NCBI GenBank assembly: GCA_019914945.1
Contig: CM034101.1
Location: forward strand, 8,567,188 to 8,631,187
DNA length: 64,000 nucleotides
Source: Typha latifolia
Taxonomy: Eukaryota; Streptophyta; Magnoliopsida; Poales; Typhaceae
Direction: 5' to 3'
Shown here: one piece after another, positions 45,227-57,583 of the stretch
How the letters are laid out: each line of letters starts with the position of its first letter
How positions within the stretch are numbered: the first letter of the stretch is position 1
The notes under the pieces: model-generated
Told to the model about the DNA's origin: nothing
What the model saw: only the letters and a program-made list of their open reading frames with translations
Databases searched by the model: none
Position numbers and translations under genes: made by a program

Positions 45227-45587
45227 TCTTTGGCATTTGTGTCAAAATGGGGGAGAGTGTCTAGGTGTCTAAGTGTGTAGGGGGAGCATGGTAATAAGGG
45301 GAGTTTGTTAGAGTATTTCTGTCTTTCTAATCTTGCTTATAACTTTGCTTGGAGGAATTGTGAACTTTGTTTGTTTAAGACTTTGTTTGTTTAAGTATTT
45401 TTGAACTTATGCTCCATTGATAACTTGTGTTTGGATTGTTTATTCATTTCAAGTTATTTTCACTTGATCTTGGATTGGTATATGTTTATTTCCAGGGATT
45501 GATGTGCAAAATATTCTAGTCTTGTTGATTGCTCAATTTGAAGTCTTTGCAATATCTTGTAACCTAGGTGTTTTGTCACAAATTGCC

Positions 45588-45598
45588 AAAGGGGGAGA
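45588..45598 (+). other. Polypurine tract of copia C
   Basis: AAAGGGGGAGA immediately before the LTR TGTTAGG, the classic position for plus-strand priming. Confidence 0.93.
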
Positions 45599-45599
45599 T

Positions 45600-46468
45600 T
45601 GTTAGGTTTTTATTTGTTGGCAATTATGTACAAAATATTCTAAGTGTATTTTTTTCATGTATATGAGCTTTACACAAGTCTAGAATATCTCTGGTTTGAA
45701 GAATTGCAAGATTATTGGAAAAAAGCCATTGAGTTCACACCGCGTTCACAAACGCGTTCGAACGCGGGTACTGCGTTCACACAGACCGAGAGCTGCGTTC
45801 ACAAACGCGTTCGAACGCAACCTGAAGAATTCAAGTTGTCGCGTTCGAACGCACTCTGGCCCGTTTGAACGCACCTGAGTTCAAATCATGCCGTTCGAAC
45901 GCACCCGGGCCGCGTTCGAACGCACCTACGAAGTTTGATAAAATTGGACTTTCGTGAGTACGGATAAGACTTGGATTTGACTCTATCTTGGAGATCATAT
46001 ATAAGGATTGTGAAACCCTTTCTCTAGGGTGGTTGAAGAAGCATTATTGAAGGAGACTTCTTGAGGCTACATCGGTTCTTCAACTAACAAGGCTCTTGTC
46101 ATCTACAAATCTTAATCTTTCGTCTTAAGGGCTATCTAGACGAAAGATCAATCTCGAGGGTTACTGAGATTGGACTTCAATCACGAGAAGCGGTGAATCG
46201 TGGGTTCTAGCGAGCAAGACTGAGAGGAACAAAGTCGTTTGGTTCGACGGATTGTTTTGAGAGTCAGTCTTGTAACTGCTACTATTCTAGTGATTGGTTT
46301 CGATCCGAGTTTGGATCCGTGGTTTTTTCCCGTTTGGGTTTTTCCACGTTAAAATCTTGGCGTTCATCTCTACTTTCGTTCTTAATATTTCTACGGACTT
46401 TTACTTAAGCAAACGAGTGATATCATTGCCTAGTATTTAGATACATACGTGTGTCTAGGGATTTTTCA
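45600..46468 (+). repeat. LTR shared by copia C and copia B
   Basis: 869 bp, TGTTAGG...TTTTTCA. Polypurine tract on the left (end of C), PBS on the right (start of B). A perfect GCGTTCGAACGC lies at 45754-45765. It has fewer 53-bp units than the LTRs of A. The TATATAAGG box is near 45998-46006. Confidence 0.92.
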
Positions 46469-46470
46469 AT

Positions 46471-46482
46471 TGGTATGAGAGC
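46471..46482 (+). other. Primer binding site of copia B
   Basis: TGGTATGAGAGC, one mismatch to the tRNA-iMet complement. Confidence 0.88.
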
Positions 46483-46516
46483 AGGTTCTCTCACCTTTGA
46501 GAGAGATCAGATAGGC

Positions 46517-49500
46517 ATGGATTTTCATAGAGATGGACCATCATCAATTAGACCTCCTATCCTAGATGGATCAAATTATGGATATTGGAAAGCTAGGATG
46601 AGAGCTTACTTGAAGTCTTTAGATGAACGAGTATGGTTTGCCGTTGTGAACGGTTGGAGTCCAGCAATGTACATGGTGGATGATAAACTTGCTGATAAAC
46701 CGATAGAGTCATAGGATAGGTCAGACTATGAAAAAGTTGGATGGAATACCAAGGCAATAAATGCAATTTTTAGTTGTATTTTCTCGGAAGAATTTAGAAG
46801 AATTTCTACTTGTGAGATAGCAAAAGAAGCTTGGACGATCTTAGAAACTACTCATGAAGGAAATATGGCTGTCAAACTTTCTAAACTTCAGAGGTTGACT
46901 ACTAGTTTTGAAACTCTACGTATGGAGGAGAATGAGACATTTGATGAGTTCTATGCAACAGGTGTGAGCAACAAGTTGAATGCTGAAAAACTTGATAAAA
47001 GCAAAGCCTTTGTGAAAAAGAAGAATACTGTGAGTTCAAATACAGGTGGTACCAACAACAATGTCAAACAGAAAAATAAGAATTCTGAGAATAAAGTTCA
47101 ATATTTTGAATGTTCTGGTTTTGGACACATCGCACAAGAATGCCCTAATCGCCTTAAGAAGAAGGGTAAAGCTATGAAAGTTACTTGGGATGACTCAGAT
47201 GAATCTGATGATGATTCTGGAAAAGACGAAGAAAACTTTGTAGCTTTTCCTCTTCTCTACTTAATATTGATTCCGTTATTGATACTGATAGTACAGATGA
47301 TCAGGATATGTTACCAGCTGAAGAAGATGAATCTAAAATTCAAAAGGCATATAATGACCTTTACCTGGAGTCGTTTCAACTTAAGAAAAGCAATCTTAGA
47401 CTACATCAACGACTCAAGGTAATTGAACCAGAAAGAATTTAATTTGAGGAGAAGTACAAATTGGAGCTTGAATGTGTCAAAGACCTTTCTGAACAACTTG
47501 ACAATGAGAAAAATAAAATGAAGGCTGATGAAATTGAACTAGAGCGATTGAATAATGAAGTGACATTTCTAAAAGGAAAGAACAAACTTGATGAGATTCT
47601 AAAAGCTCAGATCTCTGGAAAAGACTGGTATGGTGTTGGATACACTGGTAATTCAAATAATAACAAAACTGTCTTTGTTTCTACAGGTATACAAAAGGAA
47701 AAATACCTGAAGCCATCAACCGCATTTAAAAACCAATCCAGGATGAATGCTTCTAAACTGAAGTTGAATCTACAAACTAGTGAAACTTCGACGGTAAAAA
47801 AGGTAAACTCTAGTCACACTCCTCGACAAAATGTGAGTAGAAAAAGGTTTGTTCCGACATGCTATCATTACAGCATTCTAGGTCATATTCGACCTCATTG
47901 CAAACTTTTGCAAAACCCTAGAAGTGCTTTTATTTATGGGATGAAAACAAAGGCCATATGGGTCAAGAAAGGTGATTTGAAATGTTATGTTGTACATACT
48001 GCCTTGAAAGCTTTAAATTCTGACTTATGGTATTTAGACAGTGGCTGTTCAAGACATATGTCAGGCGACAAATCCTTATTTTCTAATCTCGAAAAACATG
48101 AAGGGGGAGTTGTGACATACGGAGATGGTAATTCATCCAAGGTAATAGGTAAAGGAAAGGTAAGTATTCCAGGTGATCCTATTCTTGAAAATGTTCTTTA
48201 TGTTAAGGACATGAAAGCAAATCTTCTGAGCATCAGTAAATTTTGTGATGAAGATTATGAGGTAAAATTCTCCAAAAATGATTGTACTATTCTAGATCAT
48301 GGTGGTAATGTTATATGTTATGGATCTAGAACATCTGATAATTGCTATGTTGTTGGAAATTCATATAAACTGAAATGTAACAGTGCCTCTTTCGACATTG
48401 CAGATCTTTGGCATCAACGTCTTGGACATGTGAATCACAAGGAATTATTTACTCTGTCCAAACAAGAAGTGGTAAGAGGAATACCTAAGATGAAAGAAAT
48501 GTCAAAAAGGATTTGCGGTTCGCGTCAAATTGGAAAACAAACTAGGATTTCACACAAGAAGGTAAATGCAGCTACCACCGACCGTGTGCTCCAATTAGTT
48601 CACATGGACTTGATGGGTCCAATAAAAACGGAAAGTCTTGGAGGTAAACGCTATATTTTCTTAATGGGCGATGATTATTCCAGATATACCTGGGTTGCCT
48701 TTCTACGTGAGAAGTGTGAAACCTTTGAAGCTTTTAAATTACTATGCTTAAAATTGCAGAATGAAAAATCTACTACCCTAGTTATGATTCGTCCTGATCA
48801 TGGTAGAGAATTTGAAAATGAAATTTTTTCTATATTTGCGATTCTCTTGGTATTCAACATGAATTTTCAGCTCCTATAACTCCACAACAGAACGAGATCG
48901 TGGAAAAAAAGAACCGAGTTGTGCAGGAAATTGCTAGGGTTATGCTTCATGCTAAAAAGGTTCCTCAAAGGTTTTGGGCAGAGGCGGTCAATACAGCGGT
49001 ACATGTGATAAATCGTGTTTATCTAAGACCCGGTACAAAATTGACTGCATATGAAATCTGGAAAGGTAAGAAACCTAGTGTTAAATATTTTCGAGTTTTT
49101 GGTAGTAAATACTATATCTTGCGTGATCGAGAATATTTGACAAAATTTGACACTAGAAGTATCGAAGGCATCTTCTTAGGATATTCGAATAATAGGAGAG
49201 CCTACAGAGTATTTAGTCTTAACACTTCTACTGTGATGGAATCTGCTAATGTAATGATAGATGAATCCACGACTGATTTAACTAAAGCTACTCATATTTC
49301 TGTTTCTGCAGATACATATGACGAAGAAATAGGAAAGGAGCTTGATCTGGAAATTGAGAATCAGGACGAGGACAAAGTTGAAATGAACAAAGATGACTGC
49401 AACATACCAGAATCATCTGCCAGAGTGAAATCAGATCATCCATTGTCACAAGTGATCGGAGACGTAAATGAACCAATTAAGACAAGACGACAAATCCAAA

Positions 49501-51023
49501 GTGAGGTATCATTTACTTGTTATACATCTTATTTTGAACCTAAAAATGTGAAGGAAGCATTGTTAGACGATTCTTTGGTTAATGCTATGCATGAGGAATT
49601 AGAGCAATTTTCTAGGAATGATGTTTGGTATTTAGTTCCTAGACCTAAGAATGTGAACGTCATTGGAACAAAATGGATTTTCAAGAATAAAAGTGATGAA
49701 CATGGCAATATAGTTCGAAATAAAGCTAGACTCGTAGCACAGGGATATACTCAGGTTGAGGGTATAGATTTTGATGAGACATTTGCTCCTGTTGCTAGAT
49801 TAGAATCTATTCGTATACTGCTTGCTATTGCTTGTCACTTAAAATTTAAATTGTTTCAAATGGATGTTAATGTGGAACAACCGAAGGGGTTCGAAGATCA
49901 AAAATTTCCTTCTCATGTGTTTAAATTGAAAAAGGCCCTCTACGGGCTAAAACAAGCTCCAAGAGCTTGGTATGAGAAGTTGACCACTTTTTTAGTGGAT
50001 GCGGGGTTCACTCGAGGGGGAGTGGACAAGACATTGTTCATTAGACGGTCGAACAGAAGTTTAGTTGTAGCACAAATATATGTGGATGACATTGTCTTCG
50101 GGGCAACGAGTCAATCGTTAGCTAAGGAGTTTGCTGATCTCATGTATAGTCATTTTGAGATGACCATGATGGGTGAGTTGAAGTTCTTTTTGGGACTTCA
50201 AATTACTCAATTGGAAAGAGGAATATTTATCGCTCAAACCAAGTATGCTAAGGATCTAGTGATTAAATTTGGTTTAGAAAATGCAAAACATGCTAGAACT
50301 CCTATGAGTACAACTACCAAACTAGGTAAGGATATTTCAGGACAAAGTGTTGATCAGACACTATATAGGAGCATGATTGGTAGTCTTTTGTACTTAACTG
50401 CTAGTAGACATGATATTGCATTTAGTATCGGTGTGTGTGCTAGGTTTCAGTCTGAACCTAAGGAGACACATTTGTATGCTGTGAAACGTATCATAAAATA
50501 TGTCGGTGGCACAGTTGACTTAGGTATCTGGTTTACTTATGACTCGGGAGCTATAATATCTGGATACACGGATTCTGATTGGGCATGTTCATGTGATGAT
50601 AGAAAGAGTACCTCTGGTGGATATTTTTATATTGGAAACAATCTGGTTGCTTGGCATAGTAAGAAACAAAACTCGATATCTTTATCTACTGCGGAGGCCG
50701 AGTATATTGTAGCGGGTAATTGTTGTTCTCAGTTACTATGGATGAAACAGATGGTCAAAGATTACGGCATTGAACAAGATACTATGGTGCTTTATTGTGA
50801 CAACATGAGTGCTATTAATATATCGAAGAATCCTGTTCAACACTCGCGTACTAAACATATTGATATCCGACATCATTTTATACGCGAGTTAGTTGAAGAC
50901 ATAATAATAGCACTAGAACATGTTGAGACAGAGAAACAGTTGGGTGATCTATTTACAAAACCTTTGGATTTACAGAGATTTGAGTATCTTCGTACTTCTT
51001 TAGGCATTTGTGCTTTGGATTGA
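46517..51023 (+). pseudogene. Copia B gag-pol
   Basis: Most complete copia pol here. Gag from 46517; stop at 46712; about 300 bp of gag are replaced by a short patch near 46958-46976. Knuckle 1 has lost its first Cys (YFECSGFGHIAQEC). A 1-bp loss near 47249 shifts the frame. The 472-aa frame 47461-48879 contains knuckle 2 (second Cys changed to Tyr), intact protease YLDSGCSRHMSG, pre-integrase (LWHQRLGHVN) and the integrase start. A 1-bp loss near 48837 separates it from the 707-aa frame 48900-51023. That frame has the integrase end, RT with YVDDIVFG, and RNase H ([15 protein letters not shown], stop at 51021-51023). RT lacks about 13 residues after QMDV (49867), probably damaging its first catalytic motif region. 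Confidence 0.92.
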
Positions 51024-52030
51024 TTTTTTCTTTTATTTTGGTTTGCGTGTTTTGGTTTGCATGTTTCATTTTTTTACTATTTTCTTTTCGTTTTGTTTTA
51101 GGTTTTCTTTACTCTAAAATTTTCTTTGTTTTTAGTTTCAGATTTGTCGAGAGTGTTTGTTATAAAAAAAATTTTTTGATGCACTCCAAGATTCAATAAT
51201 ATACTCTTGACATATAAATATGATTTTTCTCTTGATTATGAGTTATTATAGTCAATTTTGTCATCTTGTAGTATATTGTATCATTTCTCAGTTATTCACT
51301 CTCTCGACTTTTATGATAATTATACTGAAATTAATGCACTCATAACGTGTGTATATTCTTGAGTGAGCATGACATCATGAAATTCTTTTTAAATAGCTCA
51401 CTATTGACCTTGATTTGCATAGTTTGACCTCATGCTTAGTCATCACAAATGTGTTCATAAAAGATCAATGAAAAGGGCTACAATGAGTTAGTGTAAAAGC
51501 CATCTTGTTTAGAGCCCAGTTTGACTCAGTACATTACTTGCAAATTAAATAAAATTTTTTTGCTACTTGTGTATATATTCTCGCACATTGTTTGATTTGT
51601 ACTATAAGAAAAGGGCTACCTACTCATGTGTGAAAGCCATCATTGCACCTATATGGTTTATGTATAAAAATAATAATACAGGAAAAATTCCTATTCTGTT
51701 ATGGCGAATAAGTCAAAAAGTGCAAATTTAAATACTAAGTCGGTTTGACTACTGTGTTGTATCATTGTTTAAATAGGAAAGTTTATTTAAGAAGAATGTT
51801 TCATATTATCTATGCTCACCTTGCATATGTATATTGTTATGATCAATTAAGATTAATTTAATTTTGAGTGATGCATTAGAATTGATTATAATATGCTCTT
51901 GATGATTTGATTGATCTCTGTATGACTTATTTCATTTGATTGTCATATTCTATGTCTTGAATCTATTTTGAATTTTCTAGAAGTGCATCTCCAAAAAGAT
52001 TTTTGATTTGTTTTAGTTTTAATTTAAAAA
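51024..52030 (+). other. Untranslated 3' region of copia B
   Basis: Aligns with 24156-25165 and 42619-43615; AT-rich, no gene seen. Confidence 0.6.
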
Positions 52031-52035
52031 AAAAG

Positions 52036-52135
52036 GGCGTTCGAACGCAGATTTTTGAGTTCGAACGCGGTGACTGGCACGTTCGAACGCGCAGACTGGT
52101 GCGTTCGAACGCACTCGAGGATTCTTTAAATATTT
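52036..52135 (+). promoter_or_regulatory. Internal promoter region of copia B
   Basis: Palindromes from about 52037, with a 22-bp-spaced pair at 52079 and 52101. The TATA position is changed to TTTAAATATTTCG, suggesting a weakened promoter. The leader and intron donor follow (GTGAG|GTATGATC near 52322). Confidence 0.65.
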
Positions 52136-52588
52136 CGTCCGAACCCCAGGGTTTTCATCTTCCATCTTCCAAACCCTAGAAACCCATGATTTCCTCCCTC
52201 TCAAATCTTCAAGATCTTGATATTTTTCATCTAATTTCTCACTACAAACCCTTTTAGAGGGTAGTTCTCCTCCGGATCTTGCATCTTTCGGCCGAATTTC
52301 TAAGTTTTTCCACTTTTGTGAGGTATGATCATCCATCAATTTTCCTATTTTTTTATTCATTTAAGTCTTTTGATCTTGATTGATTTCGTGCATTTTCAAG
52401 TTTTGATCACGTTAAAGTTACTATCTTGATGTTTCTTGTGTGATTGAATGTGGTATCTTAGCGTTTTCAAGTGGATGATGGATTTCATCTAGGGCCTTCA
52501 TGGTTTCTTGATTTCTTTTTGATATCTTGTTTTTTGTTTGGTTGCTTTGGGCATGAATTGAAACTTGCATCTTGTTTCTTCCTCAAGA

Positions 52589-53099
52589 ATGCCTAGGAAA
52601 GCTGCAGTTTCCAAGAAACTTAGGCCGCCTTCGTCACCATCTTCGGCCCCAAATTTTTCTACTTCAACGACTGCAGGACGATACAAACATAATTTTGGCA
52701 CCGTCCTATTATTTGTGAACGACCCGTGGTCATTTCCGATTTTTCATCTTTGGGGATCGAACAGATATTTACTGAGCGAGGATGGTTATCGGTGTGTCGG
52801 ATGAGCGGGACTGCTTATGTGGAAGTTGTTCGCGAATTCTTTTGTAATGCCACAGTTTTAGAACGCTGTATTCGTTCTACTGTTCGTGGGGTGTCTGTAT
52901 ACTTGGACTCTGATGTTATTCGCGCTGAACTTCGTCTTCCTGATGGTGAGTTCCAGTATCCCACGTCTGCTCCACTTCCTGATGTCGATGAATATGCTGG
53001 CACAGTACTGATCAAAGGGGAACGTTGGAAGGGAAACATGATGCCGCATGCGAAACTGACACCAGTGGCTCGCATGCTTCACCTGTTTTGTTTGTCCAA
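52589..53099 (+). pseudogene. Extra copia ORF, truncated (B)
   Basis: ATG at 52589. An internal 1-bp deletion near 52702 (GGCACCGTCC versus GGCACCCGTCC) shifts the frame, and it reopens as 52726-53172. The core is intact up to MLHLFCLSN, where the sequence jumps into the LTR at about 53099. The last roughly half of the protein, the polypurine tract and the LTR start are deleted. Confidence 0.8.
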
Positions 53100-53547
53100 C
53101 GCGTTCGAACGCAACCTGAAGAATTCATGTTGTCGCGTTCGAACGCACTCTGGCCCGTTCGAACGCACCTAAGTTCAAACCATGTCGTTCGAATGCACCC
53201 GGGCCACGTTCGAACGCACCAACGAAGTTTGATAAAATTGGACTTTTGTGAGTACGGATAAGACTTGGATTTGGCTCTATCTTGGAGATCATATATAAGG
53301 ATTGTGAAACCCTATCTCTAGGGTGGTTGAAGAAGCATTATTGAAGGAGACTTCTTGAGGCTACATTGGTTCTTCAACTAACAAGGCTCTTCTCATCTAC
53401 AAATCTTAATCTTTCGTCTTAAGGGCTATCTAGACGAAAGATCAATCTCGAGGGTTACTGAGATTAGACTTCAATCACGAGAAGCGGTGAATCGTGGGTT
53501 CTAGCGAGCAAGACTGAGAGGAACAAAGTCGTTTGGTTCGACGGGTT
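53100..53547 (+). repeat. Internal piece of copia 3' LTR
   Basis: Collinear with the LTR from the last GCGTTCGAACGC block through TATATAAGG (near 53291) to TTCGACGGGTT. Both LTR ends are missing. The left junction is inside AACG (shared by both partners), the right junction at GGTT. Confidence 0.88.
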
Positions 53548-56391
53548 AGATAAGGACTTGGACATGGTGCATCCTCCTCTAGTTAGATAAGGACTTGGAC
53601 ATGATCCGGAATGAGACAACGACATCCGTGGACAAATTGTGCATCTTGAATTCCCCAAGTTCAAGAGTGGCAATCCGATCGATTGGTTGCATAGGGCGGA
53701 GCAATTCTTCGCATACCAAGGTATGGCGGAAGAATACAAGGTGATGCTTGCGAGCTTCCACCTTGAGGATGCGGCGCTTCATTGGTTTCAAGCAGCCAAT
53801 GCCACTGAGGCTATCGATACTTGGGCTGAATTTTGTGCTGATATCACACGGCAATTTGAAGCATCGAGGTATAAAGACTTTGATGCTCTCCTCTCAAAGA
53901 TAGTGCAAAAGACCACGGTTGGGGCATACTAAGAAGAATTCGAGAGGATAAGTAGCCGATGTCATCCACCATGGACGGATCAGCAACTTCGCAGCACCTT
54001 CATCTCTGGACTGTGGGGAGACATACAAGCCGATGTGAAGGCCTAGAACTTTAAAGGAGGTCTTCGAAGATGCGGTGCTTATGGAAAACAAACAAAGGGC
54101 CATGAAGTTATACCTGAAATAGAGTTGGACGAGCCATGGAAGCCGCAATCAAGCTCAACCAACCATAGCGGCATGAAATATCACTGGAGTACCAAGAATT
54201 GCTGCTGCAATGGTACCTCCTCGAGCACCCTTGAAGCCTTCCCAAGATGTGAAGTACGCACCTAGAGGTCCGGGACGAGCGAGTACCTGCTCAAGTGGAG
54301 GAACGAAGAGCCAAAGACCTATGCTTCTGTTGTGATGAGAAGTTTGTACCCGGGCATCGCTGCGCTAAACTAATGGGATCAGTGATGCTAATCAACGGAT
54401 TGGAGGAGGCTGCGGATGAGTTTGCAGCCGAAAATGAAGGTGTGGCTAGACATCAAGGAGAAGAAGCTGAGGAGCAACCCATAGAGGACATGATAGCCAA
54501 AATCTCCCTCCACGCCTATCCGGGGATAGCTGCGCCAAAGACCTTGCAGGTGAACGGTGTAGTCAAGAAAACCATAGTGAGAATCTTGATTGACACCGGG
54601 TCCACCCATAACTTCATTGACAAGAGGCTCTTTAGGTAGATTGGGCTCGAGTCAGAACCCACGGAAGGGTTCGACATGATGATTGGTGATGGCACCACAT
54701 TGCGAGCGGATTTTATTTGTGGAGGTGTGGAATTGAAGGTGCAAGGCCAAACTTTCACATTGGACATTTATCCGTTGGCCTTGCGAGGTGCTGACATTGT
54801 TTTGGGGACTCAATGGCTTCGAAGCTTGGGGCTTGTGATATTTAATTTTACGAGCCTCACATTGACATTTTTGAGGAATGACCAGAGAGTGCTGCTGGAT
54901 GGAAGTCAACAACTGCTTGAACTTCTAAACGAAGGGGACGCAAGGGAGCTCGCTTCTTTCTCAGCACCCACCTTTCCTTTCTTCTCATATCTGCGGAGAG
55001 CCAGCGCAGAGGATAGTGATCTGGTTTGACTCATGGAGGAGCTGAGAGAGAACCCATCAAGCCACCCCGAGCACAAGGAGCGCGACGGGTTGGTACTCGA
55101 GCGTGGGCGGATCAAGGTACCCGAGGACAAAGATCTGCGGAGACTATTGATGGCAAACTTCCATGGTATCCTATAGCAGGCCATGAAGGGGTCTTGAGTA
55201 CCTACAAGCGGCTGGCCCAAAACTATACATGGACAACGATAAAGTTAGACGTGAAGAAATATGTGCGTGAATGCCAAATCTGCCAACGAGTCAAGTAGGA
55301 GACACTCAAGCCCAGTTGGCTGTTGCAACCACTACCTATACCGGAGCATATTTGGGAAGACATCTCCATGGACTTCATCGAAGGGCTGCCGAAGGTCCGA
55401 GGACAATTGGTGGTGTTTATTGTGGTGGATAGGTTGAGCAAATATGCTCATTTCATAGCATTGTCTCACCCGTTTTCAACAAAAAAGGTTGCTGAAATTT
55501 TTGTTCGGGAAGTGGCGCGCTTGCATGGGATGCCTAGGACGATCGTGTTAGACCGGGATCGCATCTTCATCAGCGAGTTTTGGTCCGAGTTCTTCAGATT
55601 ACAAGGGACTCGAATCAACCTTAGTTCAGCTTATCACCCCGAGACGAATGGACAAACCGAGGTGGTGAATCGTGGACTGCAACAATACATGCGATGCTTT
55701 GTGGCGGACCGACCAAAGGATTGGGTCAAATTCCTTCCATGGGCCGAGTGGTCATATAATACCGCTCATCACTCTAGCATCGACATGACCCCCTTTGAGG
55801 TGGTTTATGGGCGCACTCCCCCTATCTTGCGTGCCTACGATAGACTCGTGGTAGCGGATAGGACCGAGCTTGACTTGGAACTTGCTAATCGAGATGAAAC
55901 CTTGAGACGTGTCAAGATGCACCTAGCAACAGCCCAAAATTGCATGAAGCAAACTCATGACAAAGGCCAACGTGAGCAAGAGTTTGAGGTGGATCAATTG
56001 GTGTTCGTTCGAGCTCAACCGTACCGACAATCCACATTGAGGCCAATTTTCAACCAAAAGTTGGGTTACAATCGTACTGAGTGCTACAACGAATCAGTCA
56101 AGTAGCTTACTGGTTGGACCTACCTGAAGGAACTAGGATACATCCGGTCTTCCATGTATTGGCATTGAAGGCCCAGATCGGGCCTAACCATGTGGTGGGT
56201 TCAGCCTTACCCGAACCAATGGAGGAAGATGGCCCCACTGAACTGGTCCGAGTCTTAGGCTGCAAGAGAAGATGCCATGGATCCAGATTGGAGACTGAAG
56301 TGTTAATTGAGTGGCTGGGCAAACCTACTGACGAGTCTACATGGGAGCTAGACTCAGATATCCTAGACCGCTTCCCAAATTTCAAACCTTG
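53548..56391 (+). pseudogene. Gypsy Z2, lacking RT and RNase H
   Basis: Gag core 53639-53932 (LEFPKFKSGNPIDWLHRAEQF, split over frames; EEYKVMLASFHLEDAALHWF). Zinc knuckle CFCCDEKFVPGHRC near 54322-54365. Protease LIDTGSTHNFIDKRLF near 54586-54636, then LRGADIVLGTQWLRSLG. After LLDGSQQLLELLNEGD comes the RNase H-integrase linker (FSAPTFPFF near 54957). Integrase head (AGHEGVLSTYKRL, CQICQRV) and core 55323-56060 (DISMDFIEGLPK, DRLSKYAHF, YHPETNGQTEVVNRG). Tail (HPVFHVLALKAQIG). Chromodomain to 56391 (EVLIEWLGKPTDESTWELDS). RT and RNase H are absent as in Z1. An imperfect 37-bp tandem duplication sits at about 53546-53605. Confidence 0.9.
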
Positions 56392-56419
56392 AGGACAAGG
56401 TTGCGGAAGCATGGTGGAT

Positions 56420-57349
56420 TGATATGATTCGGACTTCACCAATATCGTCTCGAGATTGGATTCACTTTAGGAGTTTTTTTGTTTATTTTTTCAATATTTA
56501 AATTCTAAGAAAATAAATTTTCTGTAAGTCACGTTCTAACACGGGTGGAGTGCGTTCGAACGCGGTTTTGAACGTGATTGCGAACGCGGTTGTGAACGTG
56601 GTTGTGAGAGTGCATTGTGCATTCGAATGCCGCGTTCAAATGTACTGTGAACGCCTGCATCGCGTCGTAAATCCAGAGAAGTGAGAAACAGGCGCATTCG
56701 ATTGTGCATTTGAACGTCTGCATCGCGTTCGCAAATCCAGAGAAGAGCAAACTCAGTGCGTTCGAACGCGGTCGGCGAAAATTGTATTATTTAGGTTAAT
56801 TTTGAGTTGTTTGGTTAGCCTCTAAAAGGGATGTGGATGGCAACTAGAAGATTATTGATTATTGAAGAATTGAGTTTTGCCTTGCCTTCTTCGTCTTCTT
56901 CGCTCTCATTCTCTCAATCCCCGGCGACGCCGCTTCTAACCTCCCTCGACCGGCCAATCACCCTAGTCCCATAGGGGTGACCCTCTCCTTCCCCTTCTTC
57001 CAATCTATCCAACACTTGCCCTAACCCTTCCATCAACCATAACCTTCCCATCACCACTTTTCACCGGTGCCACCCCACAAACGCCGGTCCACCTCCAACC
57101 ACCATCATCCTAGGATCTTGTGACTCCATCCACGGATCCTAAACAGACCACACTGACATTCATCCACTAATCGGACGATATCTCGAGATTCCCACATCCA
57201 ATTCGCTTGAAACTTAATTTGTTGGTAGCTCTTTTCCGGGGCTACAACATATCCAAATTTTACGTCTTATTTCAAATTTTAGTGCCAGATCCAGTCCATA
57301 TCAGAGAATTTAAAGAGATCGAACCTTAGCCCAAGGGGAGATCATATCA
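56420..57349 (+). repeat. 3' LTR of gypsy Z2
   Basis: 930 bp, TGATATGATTCGG...GATCATATCA, preceded by GGAAGCATGGTGGAT. Same family as 34721-35653. Palindrome array about 56531-56770; degenerate TATA region near 56820 (CCTCTAAAAGGGATG). Confidence 0.9.
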
Positions 57350-57583
57350 ACTGCTTCCTACAATCAATCTATATCTTAAAAGGATCATTCCGTAACTTAT
57401 CATTGGTATTAGACCTCGTGAACTTTGGACCTCCATTAATGGTGGAGACAAGGAAGATGACATCAATAAGGAGATCAATGGAGAGCACACCAACAAGGGA
57501 AGACTCAATGCACAATAACCCTAACCGAGAGGCCGATTCCCTTGGGGCGGCCACGGTAGGACCGAGTCAACCAGCGTCCATGG
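57350..57583 (+). other. Short gypsy leader/gag-start segment between two LTRs
   Basis: Contains TTGGTATTAGACC near 57404 (PBS-like, several bases from the LTR end) and an ATG at 57439 opening a hydrophilic frame (MVETRKMTSIRRS). It probably is the 5' internal part of an element whose body was lost; uncertain. Confidence 0.4.
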
